Assembly (NCBI RefSeq): GCF_000744815.1
Contig: NZ_JQMQ01000005.1
Location: 256,055 to 320,054 of the forward strand
From: Phaeacidiphilus oryzae TH49
GTDB taxonomy: Bacteria; Actinomycetota; Actinomycetes; Streptomycetales; Streptomycetaceae
DNA length: 64,000 nucleotides
Direction of reading: 5' to 3'
Shown: positions 33,573 through 40,765 of the stretch, piece after piece
Layout: each line of letters starts with the position of its first letter
Position numbering within the stretch: position 1 is the stretch's first letter
Made by a program: the position numbers and the translations under genes
The notes under the pieces: generated by a model
Databases searched by the model: none
What the model saw: the letters and a program-made list of their open reading frames with translations, nothing else
What the model was told of the DNA's origin: nothing

Positions 33573-35714
33573 TCAGGCGTCCGGCAGCGCGGTGCCCGCC
33601 TGGAGGACGCGGTCCGGGCGGATGGGGAGGTGGCGGTAGCGTACGCCGGTCGCGTGCCAGACCGCGTTGGCGATCGCGGCGGCCGCGCCCACGATGCCGA
33701 TCTCGCCGACGCCCTTGATGCCGACCGGGTCCTCCGGGTCCTCGTCCGCCACCCAGTCCGCCTCGATGGGCGGGATGTCGGCGTGCGCGGCCACATGGTA
33801 GCCGGCCAGGTCGGGGCCGTAGAGCCCGCCGCTGGCGCGGTCCCGCACGGCCTCCTCGTGGAGGGCCATGGAGAGCCCCCAGGCCATCCCGCCGGCCAGC
33901 TGGTTGCGGGCGGTGAGCGGGTTGACGATGCGGCCGGCCGCGAAGATGCCGAGCATCCGGCGGACCCGCACCTCCCCGGTGGCCGGGTCCACCGCCACCT
34001 CGGCGAACTGGGCGCCGAAGGAGTGCCGCTCCTTGGGCGCCAGGGAGCCGACGGCCTGGGTGGTGTCCGAGCGGACGGTGATCCCCTCCGGCGGGATGTC
34101 GGCGCCGAGGGCGAGCCGCTCGCGCAGCTCCGCGGCCGCGACCGTGATCGCCCAGGCCCAGGAGCGAGTGCCCATCGAGCCGCCGGCGATCGAGGCCGGG
34201 CCGAAGTCGCTGTCGCCGATGTGCACCCGGACCCGGTCCGGGGTGGTGTCCAGCGCGTCCGCCGCGATCAGGGTGAGCGCCGTACGGGCGCCGGTGCCGA
34301 TGTCCGCGGCGCCGATCCGCACCGTGAACCCGCCGTCCGCCTCGGCTGTGACGGCCGCGGTGGACGGCAGCGCGCCCGCGTGGAAGGAGGCCGCGGCGGT
34401 GCCGGTGCCGAGCAGCCAGCGGCCGTCCCGGCGGACGCCCGGGCGCGGGTCACGGTCGGCCCAGCCGAACCTGCGGGAGCCCTCCCGGAAGCAGGCGAGG
34501 AGGTTGCGGCTGCCGAAGGGCAGTCCGGAGACCGGGGCCCGCTCGGGCTCGTTGCGGACGCGCAGCTCGACCGGGTCGATCCCGCACTTCTCGGCCAGCT
34601 CGTCGAGCGCCGACTCCAGCGCGAAGGACCCCGGGGCCTCCCCCGGCGCCCGCATGAAGGTGGGCGTCGGGACGTCGAGCCGCAGGACGCGGTTGGCCGT
34701 GCGGTGGGCGTCGGCGTCGTACATCACCCGGGCGACCCCGGCGCTGGGCTCGATGAACTGGTGGACGGTGGAGGTGAGGCTCAGCGAGTCGTGCTCCAGC
34801 GCGCGCAGCCGCCCGTCGGCGTCGGCGCCCAGCCTGACCCGCTGCACGGTGGGGCTGCGGTAGCCGGTGAGCGAGAAGACCTGACGGCGGGTCAGCACCA
34901 CCCGGACCGGCCGCTGGAGGACGGTCGCGCCCATCGCGGCGGCGACCTGGTGGGCGCGCAGGCCCTTGCTGCCGAAGCCGCCGCCGACGTGCTCGGAGCG
35001 CACCCGGACCGAGGAGAGGTCGAGCGAGAACATCTTGGCGAGCTCGTCGGCGACCCAGATCGCGCTCTGGTTGGAGTCGACCAGGTCCAGCCGGCCGTCC
35101 TCCCAGCGGGCGGTCGCGGCGTGCGGCTCCATGGAGCTGTGGTGCTCCTCCGGAGTGGTGTACTCCTCGTCCACGACCACGGCGGAGGCGGCGAGTTCGG
35201 CCGCCTGGTCGCCCTTCTCGGTGATCGCGGGCATGAAGCCGTCGACCGGGTACGCGTCCGGGCGCCCGGCGGAGAACTCGACGTCGTGCGGTTCCGTCCG
35301 GTACCGCACGACCAGGGACTCGGCGGCCTCCCTGGCCTGCTCCGGAGTCTCGGCCACCACCATCGCCACCGGCCAGCCCAGATGCGGCACCCGGTCGTGC
35401 TGGAAGACGGCGGCGGTCGGGTCGGGGGGGCCGACCATCCCGGCGTAGTCGGTGTCCACCCGGGGGGCGTTGCCGTGGTGGAGGACCGTGATCACCCCGG
35501 GCATCTCCAGGACCGGCCCGGTCTCGACCGACTGGATCCGGCCCCGGGCCACCGTGGACAGCACCAGCCAGCCGTAGGCGAGTTCGGTGAAGGGGATGTC
35601 GGCCGCGTAGCGGGCCGCGCCGGTCACCTTGTCCCGGCCCTCCACCCGGGTGTGGGCGGTGCCGACGGCCCGGTTGGCCGAGGGGGCCGCGGCGCCGGTC
35701 GTGGTGGTGGTCAT
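33573..35714 (-). CDS. aldehyde oxidoreductase, molybdenum cofactor subunit (PaoC/YagR-like)
   Basis: A 713-residue xanthine-dehydrogenase-family large subunit. The N-terminal domain (RVEGRDKVTGAARYAADIP) and two molybdopterin-binding regions (HVGGGFGSKGLRAHQVAAA, RAPGEAPGSFALESALDEL, GSMGTRSWAWAI) lead to the catalytic Glu in GVGEIGIVGAAAAIANAVW. These enzymes oxidise aldehydes or heteroaromatics with water as oxygen source. The ATG overlaps the FAD subunit stop (ATGA). It is the last gene of the three-subunit operon, controlled by the divergent TetR. Confidence 0.92.
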   Translation of the reverse strand: MTTTTTGAAAPSANRAVGTAHTRVEGRDKVTGAARYAADIPFTELAYGWLVLSTVARGRIQSVETGPVLEMPGVITVLHHGNAPRVDTDYAGMVGPPDPTAAVFQHDRVPHLGWPVAMVVAETPEQAREAAESLVVRYRTEPHDVEFSAGRPDAYPVDGFMPAITEKGDQAAELAASAVVVDEEYTTPEEHHSSMEPHAATARWEDGRLDLVDSNQSAIWVADELAKMFSLDLSSVRVRSEHVGGGFGSKGLRAHQVAAAMGATVLQRPVRVVLTRRQVFSLTGYRSPTVQRVRLGADADGRLRALEHDSLSLTSTVHQFIEPSAGVARVMYDADAHRTANRVLRLDVPTPTFMRAPGEAPGSFALESALDELAEKCGIDPVELRVRNEPERAPVSGLPFGSRNLLACFREGSRRFGWADRDPRPGVRRDGRWLLGTGTAAASFHAGALPSTAAVTAEADGGFTVRIGAADIGTGARTALTLIAADALDTTPDRVRVHIGDSDFGPASIAGGSMGTRSWAWAITVAAAELRERLALGADIPPEGITVRSDTTQAVGSLAPKERHSFGAQFAEVAVDPATGEVRVRRMLGIFAAGRIVNPLTARNQLAGGMAWGLSMALHEEAVRDRASGGLYGPDLAGYHVAAHADIPPIEADWVADEDPEDPVGIKGVGEIGIVGAAAAIANAVWHATGVRYRHLPIRPDRVLQAGTALPDA

Positions 35715-36703
35715 CGGGTGGCCTCCTGGGTGAGTTCGGTCAGGACGGCGACCATGAGGTTGTGGAGGAGGGTGACCTTGTAGCCGTTGTGGGGCAGGGG
35801 TGCGGCGGTGGCCAGTTCGGCCTCGGCGGCGGCCGTGAAGGAGGCGGGGGTGGCCGGGCGGCCGGTCAGCGCCGCCTCGGCGGCCCGGGCCCGCCAGGGG
35901 TGGGAGGCGACCGCGCCCAGGGCCAGGCGCACCTGCCGCACCGTGCCCCCCTCGACCGCCAGGGCGGCCGCCACCGAGCCGATCGCGAAGGCGTAGGAGG
36001 CGCGCTCGCGGACCTTGCGGTAGCGCGAGTGGGCGGCGACCGGGGCCGGCGGCAGGACCACACCGGTGATCAGGGCGCCCGGCGGCAGCGCGGTCTCCCG
36101 GTGCGGGGAGTCCCCGACCGGGAGGTAGAAGTCGGTGAGCGGCAGCCGCCCCTCGCCCTGCGCGGTGCGGTAGGTCACCACGGCGTCCAGCGCGGCCAGC
36201 GCCACCCCCATGTCGGAGGGGTGGACGGCCACGCAGTGCGGGGAGGCGCCCAGGATGGCGTGGTTGTGGTGCTCGCCCTGGATGGCCGGGCAGCCGCTGC
36301 CCGGGACCCGCTTGTTGCACGGGCGGCTGACGTCGGTGAAGTAGCCGCAGCGGGTGCGCTGCAGCAGGTTGCCGCCGACCGTGGCCATGTTGCGCAGCTG
36401 GCCCGAGGCCCCGGCCAGCACCGCCTGCGCCAGCAGCGGATAGCGCCGCCGCACCTCCCCATCTGCGGCCAGGTCGCTGTTGCTGACCGTGGCCCCGATC
36501 CGCAGCCCGCCCTCCGCGGTCGACTCGATCCCGCCCAACGGCAGTTCCCGCACATCCACCAGCAGCGACGGCCGCTCCACCCCGGACTTCATCAAATCCA
36601 CCAGATTGGTCCCCCCACCGAGGAACCGCGCCCCGGGATCGCCGTCGAGCAGTGCGACCGCGCCGGAGACGTCAGTGGCGCGTCGGTATCCGAACTCCTT
36701 CAT
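35711..36703 (-). CDS. aldehyde oxidoreductase, FAD subunit (PaoB/YagS-like)
   Basis: A 330-residue FAD-binding subunit (FLGGGTNLVDLMK, NMATVGGNLLQRTRCGYF). Cys119, Cys129, Cys138 and Cys157 occupy the inserted loop that in E. coli PaoB binds an extra [4Fe-4S] cluster, which separates this type from ordinary xanthine dehydrogenase medium subunits. ATGA overlaps on both sides show tight coupling with the iron-sulfur and molybdenum subunits. Confidence 0.92.
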   Translation of the reverse strand: MKEFGYRRATDVSGAVALLDGDPGARFLGGGTNLVDLMKSGVERPSLLVDVRELPLGGIESTAEGGLRIGATVSNSDLAADGEVRRRYPLLAQAVLAGASGQLRNMATVGGNLLQRTRCGYFTDVSRPCNKRVPGSGCPAIQGEHHNHAILGASPHCVAVHPSDMGVALAALDAVVTYRTAQGEGRLPLTDFYLPVGDSPHRETALPPGALITGVVLPPAPVAAHSRYRKVRERASYAFAIGSVAAALAVEGGTVRQVRLALGAVASHPWRARAAEAALTGRPATPASFTAAAEAELATAAPLPHNGYKVTLLHNLMVAVLTELTQEATR

Positions 36704-37251
36704 CGGGCCGCCTCCTCGGTGCGGGCGCCGGCCGCGCGGCCGATCGCCTGGACGATCGACACATAGGCGGCGCAGCGGCACAGGTTGCCGCTCATCCGCT
36801 CGCGGATCTCCTCAGGGGTGAGCGGCGGAGGTCCGGCCTCCGGGCTGAGGTCCCGGGTGGCGGCGCTCGGCCAGCCGGCCGCGTGCTCCTCCAGCATCGC
36901 CACGGCGGAGCAGATCTGCCCCGGCGTGCAGTAGCCGCACTGGTATCCGTCCAGATCGAGGAAGGCCTGCTGCACCGGGTGGAGCTGTCCGCTCTCCTCG
37001 GCGATGCCTTCGATGGTGGCGATCTCGCGGCCCTCGGCCGCCACCGCCAGCTGCAGGCAGGACAGGGCCCTGCGGCCGTCGACGAGGACCGTGCAGGCGC
37101 CGCACTGGCCCTGGTCGCAGCCCTTCTTGGTACCGGTCAGATCGAGGCGCTCGCGCAACAGGTCGAGCACAGTGGTGCGGTGGTCGACGGGCAGTGTGTG
37201 CTTCTCGCCATTGATGTGGAGAGTGATATCGCTGGACGTCGAAGAGTCCAT
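36700..37251 (-). CDS. aldehyde oxidoreductase, 2Fe-2S subunit (PaoA/YagT-like)
   Basis: A 183-residue small subunit with a plant-type ferredoxin domain (GCDQGQCGACTVLVDG) and the four-helix second cluster domain (QCGYCTPGQICS, SGNLCRCAAY). The start at 37251 is set by AAGAAGG seven bases upstream; a frame-extending ATG at 37272 lacks a site. Unlike E. coli PaoA there is no Tat leader, so this complex should stay in the cytoplasm. It is the first gene of the operon. Confidence 0.92.
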   Translation of the reverse strand: MDSSTSSDITLHINGEKHTLPVDHRTTVLDLLRERLDLTGTKKGCDQGQCGACTVLVDGRRALSCLQLAVAAEGREIATIEGIAEESGQLHPVQQAFLDLDGYQCGYCTPGQICSAVAMLEEHAAGWPSAATRDLSPEAGPPPLTPEEIRERMSGNLCRCAAYVSIVQAIGRAAGARTEEAAR

Positions 37252-37350
37252 GCTCGGCCTTCTTTCAGGCATCCGGAAGACGACGAGATAAGACGAGGCA
37301 GGAGGTGGTGGAGGCGGCTGCGGAAGGGGCCGCTAGAGTGGGCTCGAAGT

Positions 37351-37393
37351 GGACAACTGTCCGACTCCGAGAGAAGCTAGTGGACAATTGTCC
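37351..37393. promoter_or_regulatory. paired TetR operators (GGACAA-TTGTCC)
   Basis: GGACAACTGTCC at 37351-37362 and the perfect palindrome GGACAATTGTCC at 37382-37393, centres 31 bp (about three helical turns) apart, in the divergent region between the oxidoreductase operon and the TetR gene. Both are followed by GAC/GC-type flanks. Confidence 0.8.
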
Positions 37394-37449
37394 GCTTGGC
37401 AAGGGCGACCCGACCGGCTCCGGAAGCGGGACGGGTACGGGAGAAGAAG

Positions 37450-38067
37450 GTGGACGACAAGAAGGCCTCCGCCCCGCAGCGCTCGGACGCGCTGCGGAAC
37501 CGCCGGCGCATCCTGGAGGTCGCGCTGGCCGAGCTGACGCGCTCGGACCAGGTCCCGCTGAGCGCGATCGCCCGGAAGGCGGGCGTCGGCCAGGGCACCT
37601 TCTACCGCAACTTCCCCAGCCGGGAGGCGCTCGTCCTGGAGGTGTACCGCTACGAGGCCCAGCAGGTGGCCGAGAGCGCGGACCAGCTGCTGGCGACCAG
37701 GGAGCCGGACCGGGCGCTGCGCGAGTGGATGGACCGGCTCGCCCGGTTCGCCGCCGCCAAGGCCGGCCTGGCCGACGCGATCCGCCAGGCCACCAGCGGC
37801 GCCGGGGAGGTCAAGGAGCAGGGCTACGCGGCGATGACGGCCGCGGCGGAGCGCCTCCTCCGCGCCTGCGAGGAGGCCGGGGCCGTCCGCCCCGGGCTGA
37901 CCGCCGAGGACTTCTTCCTCCTCATCGCCGGCCTGTGGCAGCTGGCCGGCCAGGAGAACGCGCAGCCGCAGCTCACCCGGCTGCTCGACCTGATCATGGA
38001 CGGCCTGCGGGCCGGTGCGGCGGCCGGCGGGACCGCCCCGTCCGCACCGGCCGCACCAGCGAGTTGA
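37450..38067 (+). CDS. TetR-family regulator of the aldehyde oxidoreductase operon
   Basis: A 205-residue TetR repressor. The HTH (ILEVALAELTRSDQVPLSAI, AGVGQGTFYRNFPSREALV) is intact and an all-helical ligand domain follows. The GTG at 37450 is preferred since GGAG lies 6 bases upstream; the frame opens at a TTG (37396) overlapping the operator region. The divergent layout with two palindromes indicates repression of itself and of the three-subunit enzyme, probably relieved by an aldehyde or related small molecule. Confidence 0.88.
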   Translation: MDDKKASAPQRSDALRNRRRILEVALAELTRSDQVPLSAIARKAGVGQGTFYRNFPSREALVLEVYRYEAQQVAESADQLLATREPDRALREWMDRLARFAAAKAGLADAIRQATSGAGEVKEQGYAAMTAAAERLLRACEEAGAVRPGLTAEDFFLLIAGLWQLAGQENAQPQLTRLLDLIMDGLRAGAAAGGTAPSAPAAPAS

Positions 38068-38086
38068 GCCGCTGCCGCGTGGCGGC

Positions 38087-39721
38087 TCACCGCCCCGGGG
38101 CGCCCGCCTCCTCCAGGACTCCGTCGGTCAGCCGCAGCCACCGGTCGACCCCGATGCCGGCCAGGAACCGTTCGTCGTGGCTCACCACCACGAACGCCCC
38201 CTGGTAGGAGTCGAGGGCACCCTCCAACTGGCCGGCGCTCACCAGGTCGAGGTTGTTCGTCGGCTCGTCGAGGAGGAGCAGCTGAGGGGCCGGCTCCCCG
38301 CACAGCACGCAGGCCAGGGTGGCCCGCAGCCGCTCGCCGCCGGAGAGCGCCCGGACCGGCAGATGGGCGGCGGCGCCGCGGAAGAGGAAGCGGGCCAGGA
38401 GGTTCATCCGCTCCACGGCGGGCAGGTCGGGGGCCGCCGCCGCGAAGTTCTCGGCCACCGTGCGGTCCTGCTCCAGCAGGTCCAGCCGCTGGGACAGGTA
38501 GGCGACCCGCCCGTCCGCCCGCTTGATCCGGCCCCCGTCCGGGGCCAGGTCACCGGTCAGGACGCGGAGAAGGGTGGTCTTCCCGGTCCCGTTCGGGCCG
38601 ACCAGGGCGATCCGCTCGGGACCGCGGATGGCCAGATCCACCCCCTCCCCCGCGAAGAGCGGCCGGTCCCCGACGAGGACCTGTAGCTTTTCGCCGGAGA
38701 AAAGGTCGCGCCCGCTCGGCACCCGGGTGCCGGAGAGGTCGAGGGTCAGCCGCTGCTCCTCGCGCAGGCCCCGCTCCGCCTCGTCGAGCCGGGCCTTGGC
38801 CTCGCCGACCCGGGAGGCGTGCAGCTGACCGGAGCGGCCTGCCGACTCCTGGGCGCCGCGCTTCATGTTCCCGGCGAAGATCCGGGGCAGGCCGGCGCTC
38901 TTGAGGTTGCGGGCGGCGTTGCTCGCCCGGCGTTCCGCGCGCTCGCGGGCCTGCTGCAACTCCCGCTTCTCCCGCTTCAGCTCCTGCTCCGCGTTCCGGA
39001 TGTTCTTCTCCGCGACCTCCCGCTCGGCCTCCACGGCCTGCTCGTAGGCGGTGAAGTTCCCGCCGTACAGGCGCAGTTCGCCGGGGTCGAGCTCGGCGAT
39101 CCGGTCCATCCGGTCGAGCAGCGCGCGGTCGTGGCTGACCAGCAGCAGGCAGCCGGAGAAGTCCGCGAGGACCTCGTACAGCCGGTGCCGGGCGGCCAGG
39201 TCGAGGTTGTTGGTGGGCTCGTCCAGGAGCAGTACGTCGGGCCGCCTCAACAGCTGGGCGGCGAGGCCGAGTTGGACGACCTGCCCGCCACTGAGGGTGC
39301 CCAGCGGCCGGTCCAGGCGGACTCCGCCCAGGCCCAGGCGTTCGAGCTGCGCCAGGCTGCGCTCCTCGATGTCCCAGTCGTCGCCGATGGTGGTGAAGTG
39401 CTCCTCGGCGACGTCGCCGGACTCCACCGCGTCCAGCGCGCGGATCCGCTCGGCGACGCCGAGGACCTCGGCGACCGTGAGGGCGGCGGTCAGCGGCAGG
39501 TCCTGCGGGAGGTAACCGGAGGTGCCGCCGACCGTCAGCGACCCCGCGGACGGGGTCAGTTCGCCGGCGATCAGCCTGAGCAGCGTGGTCTTGCCGGAGC
39601 CGTTGGGCGCGACCAGGCCGGTGCGGCCGGCGCCGACGGCGAAGGTCAGGTCCTGGAAGACGGGGGTGTCGTCGGGCCAGGAGAAGGACAGGTGGGAGCA
39701 GACGACGGAGGCGTCGGACAT
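38087..39721 (-). CDS. ABC-F family ATPase (ribosome-associated, antibiotic-resistance type)
   Basis: A 544-residue protein with two ATPase domains and no membrane segments. Walker A motifs are APNGSGKTT and GPNGTGKTT, signatures LSGGQ and LSGGERL, and both Walker B motifs read LLLDEPTNNLDL. A charged coiled-coil linker (about 235-320, rich in Arg/Glu) is the part that reaches into the ribosome in ABC-F proteins. Such proteins rescue drug-stalled ribosomes or act as translation factors. The upstream region carries a short leader reading frame and three hairpins, a layout typical of antibiotic-induced members. No clear Shine-Dalgarno precedes the ATG. Confidence 0.9.
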   Translation of the reverse strand: MSDASVVCSHLSFSWPDDTPVFQDLTFAVGAGRTGLVAPNGSGKTTLLRLIAGELTPSAGSLTVGGTSGYLPQDLPLTAALTVAEVLGVAERIRALDAVESGDVAEEHFTTIGDDWDIEERSLAQLERLGLGGVRLDRPLGTLSGGQVVQLGLAAQLLRRPDVLLLDEPTNNLDLAARHRLYEVLADFSGCLLLVSHDRALLDRMDRIAELDPGELRLYGGNFTAYEQAVEAEREVAEKNIRNAEQELKREKRELQQARERAERRASNAARNLKSAGLPRIFAGNMKRGAQESAGRSGQLHASRVGEAKARLDEAERGLREEQRLTLDLSGTRVPSGRDLFSGEKLQVLVGDRPLFAGEGVDLAIRGPERIALVGPNGTGKTTLLRVLTGDLAPDGGRIKRADGRVAYLSQRLDLLEQDRTVAENFAAAAPDLPAVERMNLLARFLFRGAAAHLPVRALSGGERLRATLACVLCGEPAPQLLLLDEPTNNLDLVSAGQLEGALDSYQGAFVVVSHDERFLAGIGVDRWLRLTDGVLEEAGAPGR

Positions 39722-39744
39722 TCAGGGCGATCCAGGGAGGAATG

Positions 39745-39834
39745 GGCGGAGACGGCTCCGCCGGGGGCAGACAGGTCTCGAACGGGCACGACGAAGCGGG
39801 CCGTCACGCAGGGCGCCCAGCGCCCGCGACGGCC
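39745..39834 (-). promoter_or_regulatory. structured leader of the ABC-F gene
   Basis: Two stable hairpins lie between the leader frame and the ABC-F start. One has a 7-bp outer stem (39799-39805/39828-39834) and a 6-bp inner stem (39811-39816/39820-39825). The other, GGCGGA-N6-TCCGCC (39745-39762), is close to the start codon. A third small stem, CCGGGT-ATC-ACCCGG (39841-39855), overlaps the leader-frame stop. Alternative pairing driven by ribosome stalling is plausible. Confidence 0.6.
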
Positions 39835-39847
39835 TCAGGACCGGGTA

Positions 39848-39877
39848 TCACCCGGAGATGTCGTCGTCACCCGCCAT
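39848..39877 (-). CDS. leader peptide MAGDDDISG upstream of the ABC-F gene
   Basis: A nine-codon frame beginning ATG at 39877 with GGACGGGAAG about 5-14 bases upstream, ending at TGA 39850-39848, 126 bases before the ABC-F start. Its stop is inside a small hairpin. Short leader frames before ABC-F resistance genes sense ribosome-targeting antibiotics by stalling; the role here is inferred from position and structure. Confidence 0.5.
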   Translation of the reverse strand: MAGDDDISG

Positions 39878-39952
39878 GTCTGCTTCCCGTCCTTGGGGGG
39901 AAATTGCCGTCGGTCAGGTTAGCAGCCCGGCCCGGGCGCATCGAGGACGGCG

Positions 39953-40024
39953 GCCCGCACGGCGGGTCGGGCCCGCACGGCGGGTCGGGCCCGCACGGCG
40001 GGTCGGGTCCGGACGGCGGGTCGG
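39953..40024. repeat. four tandem copies of an 18-bp unit
   Basis: Unit GCCCGCACGGCGGGTCGG repeated three times exactly and once with two changes, just after the HAD gene stop. Each unit can fold on itself, so the array may act as the terminator for the leftward HAD gene. Confidence 0.8.
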
Positions 40025-40033
40025 ACCCAGCCG

Positions 40034-40714
40034 TCAGCCCAGCACGGCGGCGAGTTCCACCAGGTCCCGCGCGGTCACCCCGGGTGGGGTCAGCGAGCTG
40101 GGGTAGGCCCTCGGCCCGGCTCCCCGCCGGATCCAGGCGCCGAGCAGTCCGGCGCGCTGCGCCCCGTCCACGTCCCAGGGGTGGACGGCGACCAGCATGG
40201 CCTGGTCCGGGCGGACACCGGCCCGCTCGACCGGGTAGTGGTAGGCCGCCGGATGCGGCTTCCACCGGCCGGGGCCGCGTACGCCGTGCAGCGCCTCGAA
40301 GCAGTCCCGCACCCCGGCCCGCCGCAGCAGGCCCTCGCTGAGGTCGGGACTGCCGTTGGTCATGGTGACCAGCCGGAAGCCGGCCGCGCGCAGTGCCCTT
40401 ACCCCGTCGGGGACGTCCGGGTGGACGTTCAGTTCGGCGAAGCCGGAGACGACGTGTTCGACGGCGGCCTCCCCCTCGGCCTCCGCCCACTCGGCCGGCA
40501 GCAGGGCGCGGAGGCCGTCCCGGGCCAGGTCGGCGAAGTCCGCGTAGCCGCCGGCCGCGGCGAGGGCGATGCCGTCCCGGAGGATGCCGGCGAACCACAG
40601 CGGCATCCGGTCGGCGGGCAGGCCGGCCTCCGCGAAGCGGTCGCCCAGCGGGCTCAGGTCGCTGAGGGTCTCGTTGACGTCGAAGACGAGGACGGACGGG
40701 CGATTCTTCGGCAT
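40034..40714 (-). CDS. HAD-superfamily hydrolase, haloacid dehalogenase type II-like
   Basis: A 226-residue HAD protein. Motif I VFDVNETL gives the nucleophilic Asp, motif II is VTMTNGS, motif III includes GRWKPHPAAY (Lys) and motif IV is VAVHPWDVDGA. The spacing resembles L-2-haloacid dehalogenases, but many such actinobacterial proteins have other phosphatase-like substrates. It stands alone between the ABC-F and BVMO genes and has no obvious Shine-Dalgarno. Confidence 0.85.
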   Translation of the reverse strand: MPKNRPSVLVFDVNETLSDLSPLGDRFAEAGLPADRMPLWFAGILRDGIALAAAGGYADFADLARDGLRALLPAEWAEAEGEAAVEHVVSGFAELNVHPDVPDGVRALRAAGFRLVTMTNGSPDLSEGLLRRAGVRDCFEALHGVRGPGRWKPHPAAYHYPVERAGVRPDQAMLVAVHPWDVDGAQRAGLLGAWIRRGAGPRAYPSSLTPPGVTARDLVELAAVLG

Positions 40715-40765
40715 GGTCGCCAGACTAGGGGCCGCGGCCCGGGGACCTCTCCGGGCGCGGACCGC

